A DNA stretch of 64,000 nucleotides from Acinetobacter gyllenbergii CIP 110306 = MTCC 11365 (GTDB taxonomy: Bacteria; Pseudomonadota; Gammaproteobacteria; Pseudomonadales; Moraxellaceae), in the NCBI RefSeq assembly GCF_000413855.1, contig NZ_ATGG01000006.1:124001-188000 (forward strand), given 5' to 3'. The stretch's first letter is position 1; the number at the start of each line of letters is the position of its first letter. Below, piece after piece: positions 9,861 through 18,247 of this stretch. The notes under the pieces were generated by a model. It did no database searches and was not told where the DNA came from. It was given only the letters and a program-made list of their open reading frames with translations. A program made the position numbers and the translations under genes.

Positions 9861-10277
9861 ATGACAAAATTAATGTTTAAAGTCGCATTACTGATAATGA
9901 CCTGTTTGAGTGCTCATGCTTTTGCCAAAGCACAGGATAAAACCATAGATTCTTATAGCCAATGTGTTGACGAAACCATTCAAGAGCTAAAATTGGGTAA
10001 TATCAACAATGCAGTGGTGGAAATCTGTAGTACCAGAACTAAAACCTTATATACCAAGCAGATTGTACAATTATTGGATCGGATTAAAAAACAGAGTCAG
10101 GAGTATAAGCAGCCTGAACGTTATAATGATATTATGAAATCGCAGCAACTCTGGAAAAATTTTGTGGATCAGGAATGTCGTAATGCGGGTGCCTATATCG
10201 GTTCACCAATGTATGAATTTTGTCCGATGCAAAAATATGCTGAGCGATTGGAACAGCTAAAAGAATATTTAAATTGA
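9861..10277 (+). CDS. secreted LprI-like (DUF1311) protein
   Basis: 138 residues. The signal peptide is TKLMFKVALLIMTCLSAHAFA, cleaved near residue 23. The mature part has four Cys spaced as in lysozyme-inhibitor LprI-type domains (DUF1311): YSQCVD, VEICST, the hallmark QLWKNFVDQECRNAG and YEFCPMQ. Proteins of this class are periplasmic; some bind and inhibit lysozyme, but most members are uncharacterised. It is a lone gene between the DUF4130 gene and the HPP gene. The domain call is fair; lysozyme inhibition is not shown by the sequence. Confidence 0.75.
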   Translation: MTKLMFKVALLIMTCLSAHAFAKAQDKTIDSYSQCVDETIQELKLGNINNAVVEICSTRTKTLYTKQIVQLLDRIKKQSQEYKQPERYNDIMKSQQLWKNFVDQECRNAGAYIGSPMYEFCPMQKYAERLEQLKEYLN

Positions 10278-10398
10278 TCAGCTTCCTTATTTAATCGTTT
10301 TAGTCATTATTTAAAACTGTAATTTAAATACATCTTAAGCTTGAGTAGGCGTATACTGCTGCATCGAATAAAACAACACGATTCCAGCAAGGTGCATT

Positions 10399-11499
10399 GT
10401 GAGCTTGACCCGATCAGACTGGCTAAATTTTCTAAAACCCAACTATAAAGTTCTACCTTTAAAAGAGAGGGGGCTTTCCGCGCTTGGTGCATTATGCGGC
10501 TTGGCGATTTCATCACTGATCAGCTGGTATGTGCTGGGTGGGATGAATGCATGGTATATCGCACCGATGGGCGCATCTTCGGTACTGTTATTTGCAGTAC
10601 CCAATAGTCCTTTGGCACAACCATGGAATGTGATTGTCGGAAATACCTTGGCTGGGTTTATTGGTGTGGTTTGTACGCAATATCTACCCGACTTAACTGG
10701 TGCTTTTAGCGTTGCTGTCGGTTTGGCGATCTTCCTGATGATGACAACGGACTCCTTACATCCACCAAGTGGTGCGGTTGCGATTACCGCAGTATTAGGT
10801 GGGGATGCGGTGCATCGATTGGGCTTTCATTTCATCTTATATCCAGTGTTATTGAACTCTATTTTATTACTCGTATTTGCGGTGTTCTTTAATCGTTTGA
10901 TTGGTCGACATTATCCACTCACAGCCCATGTGAATGAGCGTTCTAAAGATCCGACACCGACCCAGAAAGTTTCGATTCAACCCAAAGATATTGAATATGC
11001 CTTAGAGCATCACACGGAGCTGTTGGATATTAGCCAGTACGATTTAGAAAAAATTATTCTGGAAGCGCAATCGCATGCCAATGAACGCTTGGTGAATACA
11101 TTCGTTTGTCAGGATATTATGAGTCGTGATGTGATTAAGCTACATGAGCATGATGACATTCATCAGGCCTTAGATAAGTTTAAGGCGGTGAATTTAATGA
11201 GTTTGCCAGTCGTGAATGCCGATGATCATTTGGTTGGGACTTTGGCCTTATATGAAGTAGTTGAATGGTTTAAGGGTGCAACAGATCCACGCAACTCTTG
11301 GCAGCATTATGTGCGACAAATCATGAGCCATACAGTCGTGACGGTCAGTCCTACGCAGCCGATTCAGGATTTGGTGCCTTACTTTGTCGAAAAGTCGTTT
11401 AACTATATTCCCGTGGTTGAAGAGCAACGCTTGATTGGGATAATCAGCCGTGCGGATATGATTGCAGCCTTGCAACAACAACTGAATCGTCAAGCCTAA
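10399..11499 (+). CDS. HPP-family membrane protein fused to two CBS domains
   Basis: 366 residues from a GTG start with AAGGTG 5 bases upstream. Residues about 25-170 form four membrane segments with the HPP signature HPPSGAVAITAVLGG; the family is implicated in nitrite or anion transport in some organisms. Residues about 225-366 hold a CBS pair (DIMSRDVIKLHEHDDIHQAL and QIMSHTVVTVSPTQPIQDLV), which usually binds adenine nucleotides and gates the attached domain. The natural reading is a small-anion membrane protein controlled by energy state. The ligand is unknown. Confidence 0.88.
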   Translation: MSLTRSDWLNFLKPNYKVLPLKERGLSALGALCGLAISSLISWYVLGGMNAWYIAPMGASSVLLFAVPNSPLAQPWNVIVGNTLAGFIGVVCTQYLPDLTGAFSVAVGLAIFLMMTTDSLHPPSGAVAITAVLGGDAVHRLGFHFILYPVLLNSILLLVFAVFFNRLIGRHYPLTAHVNERSKDPTPTQKVSIQPKDIEYALEHHTELLDISQYDLEKIILEAQSHANERLVNTFVCQDIMSRDVIKLHEHDDIHQALDKFKAVNLMSLPVVNADDHLVGTLALYEVVEWFKGATDPRNSWQHYVRQIMSHTVVTVSPTQPIQDLVPYFVEKSFNYIPVVEEQRLIGIISRADMIAALQQQLNRQA

Positions 11500-11508
11500 A
11501 TTTTAGCT

Positions 11509-11551
11509 AAAAAAAAGCTACGGTTGGATTAGGGGTAATTTCAACCGTAGC
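11509..11551 (-). terminator. Rho-independent terminator of the PspC-like gene
   Basis: GCTACGGTTG (11517-11526) pairs perfectly with CAACCGTAGC (11542-11551). On the minus strand the stem is followed by TTTTTTTAGC. There is no T tract on the plus strand. Confidence 0.85.
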
Positions 11552-11572
11552 GACCAAAAAGGTAAAAGAGAA

Positions 11573-11842
11573 TTAACGTTTTATGCTTTGGTCTTCATAA
11601 ATCGTTTTTACAGGTTGGTTATAACCTTGCACATGATCAACACGGGCTTGCTGTTGTTTTGGAATCACCAACCATAAAATCAAATAGACCAAGATACCCG
11701 GGAAGGCTGCACTCATGAGTGAGATCACAACAAAGATCAGGCGTAATAAATTTGCGTTCCAACCAAACCGTTCCGCAATACCGCCCATCACACCAGCGAT
11801 CATGCTTTGTTGGTTTGAGCGATATAAACCAGAGTTGGCCAT
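11573..11842 (-). CDS. PspC-domain membrane protein
   Basis: 89 residues. The whole protein is one PspC-type domain: an N-terminal LYRSNQQSMIAGVMGGIAERFGWN followed by LLRLIFVVISLMSAAFPGILVYLILWLVIP, a membrane hairpin ending in basic residues. PspC proteins act in envelope-stress responses; stand-alone short versions are common and their role is usually unknown. No pspA or pspF is nearby. AAGGAG lies 6-11 bases upstream of the ATG. Confidence 0.85.
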   Translation of the reverse strand: MANSGLYRSNQQSMIAGVMGGIAERFGWNANLLRLIFVVISLMSAAFPGILVYLILWLVIPKQQQARVDHVQGYNQPVKTIYEDQSIKR

Positions 11843-12181
11843 CGAGTTTGTCTCCTTAAATTGATGAAACAGCAGTAAAAAATTAAATTATTTCAGTTTA
11901 GGATGCTGTTAATTAAGAAATAGGGTCGAACTGAATTTTTTAAAGTTTAAACAGATGGGAAATTAGTTAAGTTGTGTAAATCTTTGATGGAAAAACCAAC
12001 AGCATCGCCTAAAATGCACCGAATTAAAGCATACTGCTTTGTCAATTTGCTATTTCAGTCCTATCGCATTGGCTATTACCCATTTGGGGAATAGACGAAC
12101 ATGGCAATGATCCCTATATTTTCCGAGGTTCGGGGTCTGTTTGTGAAACGCACGCGATAACGATATTGATGTTAGAGATTT
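11843..12181. other. 339-bp non-coding stretch between the PspC-like and lipoprotein genes
   Basis: The divergent genes on either side imply promoters for both strands here. I see only a short stem AAAGCA-TAC-TGCTTT near 12026-12040 and a 19-codon ATG frame at 12101-12160 without a ribosome-binding site. No recognised RNA or operator. Confidence 0.5.
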
Positions 12182-12862
12182 ATGAATATGCAGTTCAGGT
12201 TATTCTTACAGTATGTGAGTGTAGGAGTTCTATTGAGTCTTGGTTTGAGTGCTTGTGATAGCCATCATCCCGAGCCAATGAAGCAACAACAAGCCCAGAT
12301 GCAATCGAGTCGTAATGCAAGTGAAGTGCTGACCGATGAACAGGAACCCGTTGCCTCTGATACACAAGGCTTGTCATTGACCCAAGTGGCTGGTCAAGCA
12401 ACATTGCCATACTCTGCGGACCGTAAACATAATTTGAGTAAGCCTTCAGAAGCCGATTTGGTCTATGCGGGCCGTTATCATGCACGTATTCCTTGTAGTG
12501 ATGCCTTTGCGGGCTGCGTCAATAATGAGAAAGAAGCGGAATATATTCTGAATTTAATGGCGGATGGCTCCGTATTTTGGACCAATACCAGTTTTAGCCG
12601 ACTTGGTTCAGACCCGTCACGTAATATTGCCAAGATTGAGCAAACCTGTAAGCAGGTCCAGTGGCATGTGCATAAAGAACTGAATGAAATTATGATTCGT
12701 TGTGATGCTGCGGATGTCAATTTGTATTATCAAGTCAGTCCAAATCAGGACTTGGTGATGGATCTGGACAAGATCTGGAATGGCGATAATGGACGTAACC
12801 GTAAGTTCTTTAAAGAATATCCATTCCCAGAACAGGCCTATATATTTAAGAAAGTAGATTAA
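12182..12862 (+). CDS. putative lipoprotein, faintly NlpE-like
   Basis: 226 residues. The signal VLLSLGLSAC ends in a lipobox at Cys25, and the mature N-terminus is Gln/Met/Ser-rich and probably unstructured up to about residue 75. After residue 88, YAGRYHARIPCSDAFAGC followed by EYILNLMADGSVFW resembles the NlpE/copper-homeostasis domain (a tyrosine-led strand, a Cys-containing PC..C loop, then strands with DG). The Cys spacing differs from NlpE, so this is only a similarity. Surface sensing is possible but unproven. It ends at a bidirectional terminator shared with the acyl-CoA dehydrogenase gene. Confidence 0.7.
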   Translation: MNMQFRLFLQYVSVGVLLSLGLSACDSHHPEPMKQQQAQMQSSRNASEVLTDEQEPVASDTQGLSLTQVAGQATLPYSADRKHNLSKPSEADLVYAGRYHARIPCSDAFAGCVNNEKEAEYILNLMADGSVFWTNTSFSRLGSDPSRNIAKIEQTCKQVQWHVHKELNEIMIRCDAADVNLYYQVSPNQDLVMDLDKIWNGDNGRNRKFFKEYPFPEQAYIFKKVD

Positions 12863-12879
12863 ATCACCTATATTCAAAA

Positions 12880-12911
12880 TAAAAAAAAGCGCATTCAGCG
12901 CTCTTTTTTAT
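12880..12911. terminator. bidirectional terminator
   Basis: AAAAAAAGCGC-ATTCA-GCGCTCTTTTTT sits between two convergent genes, with an A tract on one side and a T tract on the other. Confidence 0.8.
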
Positions 12912-12922
12912 TTTAGTTCCGA

Positions 12923-14746
12923 TTAGTAATCGAAGCTGAAATGTTCAGGTGCAAGTGAAGTCAAGGTGCGAGAGGTTGTCACCATTGATTCCGCATGGCC
13001 TTGTGCACGTGGTAATAGGCGGTCGAAGTAGAAATCTGCAACTTTGATTTTTGCTTTATAGAATTCAGGTGTTTCGCTACCGTTACCTGCTTCTAATTTC
13101 TCAGAAGCCACCACTGCTTGTTGTGCCCAGAAGTAAGCCATCATGACATAACCAGAGAACATCAAGAAATCAACTGAAGCTGAAGAAACGATGTCACGAT
13201 CTTTACGTGCAGCAAGCATGATACGGACAGTTAGGGTATTCCATTGTGCGCAAAGCTTAGTTAAGTCCCAAGCAAAACGACGGAGATACTTGTTACGTGC
13301 GTGCGTTGCACAGAACTTCAAGATTTCAGCAGTGTAGTCACGAACCACTTTACCTTTTGAGCTTAACAGCACTTTACGGCCAATCAAGTCAAGTGCTTGA
13401 ATACCCGTCGTGCCTTCATACAAGGTAGAGATACGTGCATCACGTGCGATTTGCTCCATACCCCATTCACGGATATAGCCATGGCCGCCGTAGACTTGCA
13501 TACCGTGGTTGGCTGCTTCTAAGCCAAGCTCAGTCAAGAAACCTTTTAAGATCGGGGTATAAAAACCAAGTTTGTCATCATAAGCTTCATACGCTGCTTG
13601 ATCGCCATTGACCAATGCATCTGTCATTTTGTCTGCAAGTTTAGCAGCATGATAGATCATCGAACGACCGCCTTCAGCAATCGCTTTTTGCGTCAATAAC
13701 ATACGGCGAACGTCAGCGTGGTGAATGATCGCATCACCTACACGCTCAGGCTCTTTCTTACCAGAAAGGGCACGCATAGACATACGGTCTTTTGCATATG
13801 GTAAAGCACCTTGGAATGAAAGTTCAGCGTGCGCAATACCTTGAACTGCTGTACCGATACGGGCAGTGTTCATAAAGGTAAACATTGCATGTAAACCTTT
13901 GTTGATTTCGCCGATCAAGTAACCCGTTGCATTGTCAAAGTTCAATACTGCAGTAGCAGAGGCTTTGATCCCCATCTTGTGTTCGATTGAACCACAAGAA
14001 ACGGTATTACGCTCACCTACGCCACCATCCTCAGTCGGGATGAACTTAGGTACGATGAACAGCGAAATACCACGTGTACCTGCTGGTGCATCTGGAAGGC
14101 GAGCTAATACGATGTGAATAATGTTCTCGGTTAAATCGTGCTCACCCGCAGAGATGAAGATTTTAGTACCAGAGATTTTGTAGGTGCCATCAGCAGCAGG
14201 TTCTGCTTTAGTTTTAACTTGACCTAAGTCGGTACCACATTGAGGTTCAGTTAAGCACATTGTGCCAGACCAAGTCCCTTCAACCAGTTTAGGCATATAG
14301 GTATTTTTTTGCTCATCTGTACCAAACTGCATGATCGTGTTCATACAGCCTGTGCTCAAACCTGGGTACATGGTGAATGACCAGTTCGCCGTTCCCATCA
14401 TTTCAGATTTGATCAGGTTTAAAGACATTGGCAAGCCTTGACCGCCAAACTCTTCTGGATAAGAAAGACCTTGCCAACCACCCATAACGAATTGGTCGTA
14501 TGCTTCTTTAAAACCTTTTGGTGTAGTGACTTCGCCGTTGTTAAACGTACAGCCTTCTTCATCACCAGATTGATTCAATGGTGAAAGTACGTTTTCGCAA
14601 TAATCTGCTGCACCTTCAAGAATCATATCAACTGTTTCAGCATCCGCATTTTGACCACTTGTCAAAGTTTGGTAATGTGCTGGATAATCTAACATTTCGT
14701 TCATTAAGAAACGAATATCACGGAGCGGGGCTTTATAAGCTGGCAT
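12923..14746 (-). CDS. acyl-CoA dehydrogenase, DmdC-like long form
   Basis: 607 residues, longer than the 380-residue classical form because of an N-terminal extension and a C-terminal domain. This is the subfamily that includes 3-methylmercaptopropionyl-CoA dehydrogenase (DmdC). The N-terminus PAYKAPLRDIRFLMNEMLDY is diagnostic. FAD- and substrate-binding signatures are visible: MCLTEPQCGTDLGQVKTKA, KIFISAGEHDL and the region YGGHGYIREWGMEQIARDAR, followed by YEGTTGIQALDLIGRK. In Acinetobacter such proteins are usually placed in fatty-acid beta-oxidation (FadE function). Dimethylsulfoniopropionate use is not supported by neighbours. Substrate chain length is unknown. Confidence 0.93.
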   Translation of the reverse strand: MPAYKAPLRDIRFLMNEMLDYPAHYQTLTSGQNADAETVDMILEGAADYCENVLSPLNQSGDEEGCTFNNGEVTTPKGFKEAYDQFVMGGWQGLSYPEEFGGQGLPMSLNLIKSEMMGTANWSFTMYPGLSTGCMNTIMQFGTDEQKNTYMPKLVEGTWSGTMCLTEPQCGTDLGQVKTKAEPAADGTYKISGTKIFISAGEHDLTENIIHIVLARLPDAPAGTRGISLFIVPKFIPTEDGGVGERNTVSCGSIEHKMGIKASATAVLNFDNATGYLIGEINKGLHAMFTFMNTARIGTAVQGIAHAELSFQGALPYAKDRMSMRALSGKKEPERVGDAIIHHADVRRMLLTQKAIAEGGRSMIYHAAKLADKMTDALVNGDQAAYEAYDDKLGFYTPILKGFLTELGLEAANHGMQVYGGHGYIREWGMEQIARDARISTLYEGTTGIQALDLIGRKVLLSSKGKVVRDYTAEILKFCATHARNKYLRRFAWDLTKLCAQWNTLTVRIMLAARKDRDIVSSASVDFLMFSGYVMMAYFWAQQAVVASEKLEAGNGSETPEFYKAKIKVADFYFDRLLPRAQGHAESMVTTSRTLTSLAPEHFSFDY

Positions 14747-14985
14747 AATCTTAATCCTGTATTTGAATCATTTTGGATTATCTGTTTCGATACTTTGATT
14801 ATTCACAATGGTGATAAAAATACATTGATAATCACTTGGGAAAAGAATGTCAGAAAAGCGAATTTCCTTGAAGATAAGTTCTTAGAAAAACCACATTTCT
14901 GTTGGTGTCAAAACGGATATGAAATGTGAAAATTACTCAATTTTAGAATTGAAAATATAATGATATAAAGGTGTTTGGTAAAGCT

Positions 14986-17337
14986 ATGCGTATAAAATAT
15001 TTAACTTTATGCTTAATGGGTCTGAGTCTTTCTGCATGTTCACAACATGTCATTAAAACCAATACAGCTTCGACCAATCTGGAACAGAAAGCCATCAATA
15101 GTATGAATGCGATGTATGAATATCCGAGCTATGATTATCGCGGAAAATTTAATATTCATGTTGAACCGAGTCAACAGCATAGCAATACAAAAGCAGAAAA
15201 TGCTGTTCTGGATACGGCATTGAAACAAAAAGTCGATCAATATTTACGAGATCAGAAGGTCAATTTAAACGCAAAACAAAAACAAGCGTTGTATGTGGCC
15301 TTGGCACAAGAACAAAAAAGCAATGGTCAGACCAAGGTAGATAAGTTTACCCAAATCATGGCCAATGTCCTCAATGACATGCAGTTTGAATATGATGGTT
15401 CAGTGCATTATCGCCAGAAAATGGGCTCATTTAACCTGACAGCACGTTATGAAAAGCCAACTTTGCTGGTACAAGCTAAAATACCGATGGTTGTTGATCT
15501 GAATAATTATAAATTTTATATCAACTATTTTGCCCTGATGCCGTATTTGGTCAATAAAGACAGTCAGAATAATCTGGCTTATTTAGATTTTTCTAAATAT
15601 CAGGATATGTTCAAGCACGTGGATTACAAAAAATTTGCTGAATATACGAAAGCTTCTGGCGCCGTCTATTATCGTCTTGCAGATCAAAATAACCTTCAAG
15701 CCTTATCGGTTTCTTCTGCTGATCAAGCAGCAGGTGTGGTCGAGAAAATTCGTTTAAAAAGTTCAATTGAAGAACTGATTTTACAAGCCAATTTGTATAG
15801 CAAGGTCAATGAAAAATACTTCATGCAAAATGTTCTCAACATTAAGGAAGAGAATCTTGAGAAACTGATTGCCAATGAAGTTGATGCTGCAAGTAAATCA
15901 GAAAAAACAGCTTCATTATTGGATAAGAAAAATTCAGCGGATGATGCCAGTGTAGTCAGCCAAGAATTGTATCGCTTGGTGAATAAACACTTTGGTGTGG
16001 AGGATGAGGAAACTGAATATGATGCTGAAGCAGTAGATATGGATCAGGCCGAGGAAGATACGGCGTTAGCCGCAGCGGCGCGAGCAGTTGCAGCAGCGGC
16101 TGATGATCCAGAAGCATCTGAATATGCTGAAGTATCCGATGATTCAGAAGTATCCAAAGACGAACAGGCGGGTTTAACTGAGGAGCAATGTACAGCTCTG
16201 CAAAATACAGCAAAAACCACATATGGCGATGCACAGTATTGCCAAAGTATGTATGACATTGATGTCTTTGGTACGCAAGCTGAATCTGGTTTCTTGAGTT
16301 ATATCACTAAATTACAAGCGGTCGAAAAACAGTTTGCTGCCTATGATCAAAATCAATTTATTGATGATCAGGCATTTAAGGCACTTTGGATCAAGCATCA
16401 AGCGGATATTGCAAAAGCATTGCCACCAGTTGAGAAACGAAATCCATTTACTATGGATATTGGTTTGGATGCCCAAGGGCGTGCGGTTAAATTAGACTAT
16501 GATTTAAACTATGGCCTATCTGAGTTGAAGTCACGTTTTAGTGTCAAAGCCGATATGTTGATTTCAAATTATGGCAAAGCCACCCCAATTGATCAGGCAC
16601 AATTGAAACGTGCGAAGAGTTGGTCAGAAGCAAGTAAAGGCTCGATGCTGGAACAAGCAGTGAACAGTTTCTCTGAGAAATTAGGTCAAGCAGGGGTTCA
16701 AGAACGTTCAGCAGAACCATATACCATGTCTTTGGAAGATCAACTCAAAGTAATTGCGGAACAACGCTATGATGCAACGCATGCTTATGACCAAACCTAT
16801 AAAGCAGTATTCATTGCAAAATTAACAGAAAATGCACCACAAATTGTACAGCGTTATTCAAGTCAAGAGTTGCAAGAAATTGCCACTGTATATGCATACT
16901 GGTATGCCAATGAAGAGGTTTATAATCCAAAAGGGAAAGCGCTACAAGGCATAGAAGCCTTACAGAAGAAGCATCATCTTGAAAACGAAGACCAGTTTGA
17001 TGATACATTGGGGCAAGCGGTGAATCGTATTGTACTAGATGCCGTACATGGCGATACAGATCGCCAAGCGTGGAAAAAGCTACAAGCGCAATATAAGCAA
17101 CCACAGCAGTTATTTGCCAAGCAATATCAAATCCAGTTCGAACAAGAGAACGGCGCTTCAAGTGAGGAAAAAGTCTTACTTGGACAAACCGCAAATATCT
17201 TAGGGCATGTGTATGTAGATGCGCGTAAGAATAAACTGTCTGGGAAGTCGATTCAGTCTTTAAAAATCGAGCATAACGAATTTATTGATTATGAGATTTT
17301 TAAAGAGGTGTATCAGAAGATGCTGACCGTTAAATAA
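14986..17337 (+). CDS. very large putative lipoprotein, unknown function
   Basis: 783 residues from MRIKYLTLCLMGLSLSAC, with the lipobox Cys at residue 18. An in-frame GTG at 14971 would add five residues ahead of the signal. The chain is soluble-looking and helix-rich. Residues about 335-400 are a highly acidic, Ala-rich linker (EEDTALAAAARAVAAAADD), which separates an N-terminal half with strand-like SVHYRQKMGSFNLTARYEK from a C-terminal helical half. Two Cys in the linker-following segment (EEQCTALQ, AQYCQSM) may pair. I recognise no domain. It ends at a bidirectional terminator shared with aroE. A two-lobed periplasm-facing lipoprotein is the best description. Confidence 0.8.
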   Translation: MRIKYLTLCLMGLSLSACSQHVIKTNTASTNLEQKAINSMNAMYEYPSYDYRGKFNIHVEPSQQHSNTKAENAVLDTALKQKVDQYLRDQKVNLNAKQKQALYVALAQEQKSNGQTKVDKFTQIMANVLNDMQFEYDGSVHYRQKMGSFNLTARYEKPTLLVQAKIPMVVDLNNYKFYINYFALMPYLVNKDSQNNLAYLDFSKYQDMFKHVDYKKFAEYTKASGAVYYRLADQNNLQALSVSSADQAAGVVEKIRLKSSIEELILQANLYSKVNEKYFMQNVLNIKEENLEKLIANEVDAASKSEKTASLLDKKNSADDASVVSQELYRLVNKHFGVEDEETEYDAEAVDMDQAEEDTALAAAARAVAAAADDPEASEYAEVSDDSEVSKDEQAGLTEEQCTALQNTAKTTYGDAQYCQSMYDIDVFGTQAESGFLSYITKLQAVEKQFAAYDQNQFIDDQAFKALWIKHQADIAKALPPVEKRNPFTMDIGLDAQGRAVKLDYDLNYGLSELKSRFSVKADMLISNYGKATPIDQAQLKRAKSWSEASKGSMLEQAVNSFSEKLGQAGVQERSAEPYTMSLEDQLKVIAEQRYDATHAYDQTYKAVFIAKLTENAPQIVQRYSSQELQEIATVYAYWYANEEVYNPKGKALQGIEALQKKHHLENEDQFDDTLGQAVNRIVLDAVHGDTDRQAWKKLQAQYKQPQQLFAKQYQIQFEQENGASSEEKVLLGQTANILGHVYVDARKNKLSGKSIQSLKIEHNEFIDYEIFKEVYQKMLTVK

Positions 17338-17352
17338 TTTCTTTATCCTCAA

Positions 17353-17381
17353 TAAAAAACCTGCAAAATGCAGGTTTTTTT
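17353..17381. terminator. bidirectional terminator
   Basis: AAAAAACCTGCA-AAA-TGCAGGTTTTTTT lies between the large lipoprotein gene and the convergent aroE. Confidence 0.88.
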
Positions 17382-17398
17382 ATTTTGTATTTGGATAA

Positions 17399-18187
17399 TT
17401 ATAAAAAGTCTTTGAGTTCAGGTTTTACCCCATTCCAGATCGAAAATGCTTCAATGGCTTGACCCACTAGCATGCCAAAACCATCAGTAGACGGGATCTG
17501 GCGTTGTTTGGCCTGATCTAGAAAGCTTGAGGGTTTGCCATAGGCCATTTCATAAGCATGATGAAACACTAAGCTTTCAGGCAGTTGTAGCGTATCCCCA
17601 GTTAAACTTGCGGATGTTGCATTAATCACAAGATCAAACTCACCTGTCAATTGATCTAAGCCAATAGCTTTCAGCTCAGCTTGCGGGACTGCGTCCTTTA
17701 AATCGTCAACGAGTTGTTCAGCGCGGGCAAGGGTACGGTTGGCAATCACAATCTGTTGTGCACCTGCTTGTACCAAAGGGTAGATCACACCGCGGGTTGC
17801 GCCACCTGCGCCTAAAATTAAAATACGGCTATTTTCTAAGTTCCAATCCAATGCCTGAATTGCCGCAACCAAGCCTTGACCATCAGTATTATCGCCATAG
17901 AGCTTGCCATCCTGCATCCATAACGTATTGACAGCTTTGGCGATCTTGGCACGTTCAGTCAGTTGATCACACAACGCAAAAGCTTGCTCTTTAAACGGTA
18001 CGGTGACATTCATACCGACGCCATTGTGCGCAAAGAAATCTTTGGCGACATTTTCAAAACCATCTAAGGGTGCAAGGATTTTTTTATAGTGTAGATCGAC
18101 CCCAGTTTTTGCTGCGAATGCATGGTGGAGCTCAGGTGAGCGGGATTGTTCAATCGGATTTCCAATTACAGCAAATTGTTTGGTCAT
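17399..18187 (-). CDS. aroE: shikimate dehydrogenase (NADP+)
   Basis: 262 residues. AroE reduces 3-dehydroshikimate to shikimate in the common pathway to aromatic amino acids. The shikimate-binding N-terminus is complete (AVIGNPIEQSRSPELHHAF). Catalytic Lys sits in GMNVTVPFKEQAF and catalytic Asp in GDNTDGQGL. The NADP-binding glycine loop is GAGGATRGV and is followed by IANRTLARAEQL. In related bacteria aroE often follows hemF directly; here a MocR regulator and a GNAT gene lie between them. Cytoplasmic enzyme; identification secure. Confidence 0.97.
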   Translation of the reverse strand: MTKQFAVIGNPIEQSRSPELHHAFAAKTGVDLHYKKILAPLDGFENVAKDFFAHNGVGMNVTVPFKEQAFALCDQLTERAKIAKAVNTLWMQDGKLYGDNTDGQGLVAAIQALDWNLENSRILILGAGGATRGVIYPLVQAGAQQIVIANRTLARAEQLVDDLKDAVPQAELKAIGLDQLTGEFDLVINATSASLTGDTLQLPESLVFHHAYEMAYGKPSSFLDQAKQRQIPSTDGFGMLVGQAIEAFSIWNGVKPELKDFL

Positions 18188-18247
18188 TGTGCGACGATCA
18201 ACTGAAGAAAATAGCTGAAGTGTATAAAGTTATTGATTTGATCGCAA

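Noticed and set aside
12101..12160. 19-codon frame in the long gap before the NlpE-like gene
   Set aside because: No ribosome-binding site, no relation to known small proteins; likely chance.
15956..16259. Minus-strand open frames opposite the acidic linker of the large lipoprotein
   Set aside because: Shadow frames of an Ala/Asp/Glu-rich coding region; no ribosome-binding site and no recognisable product.
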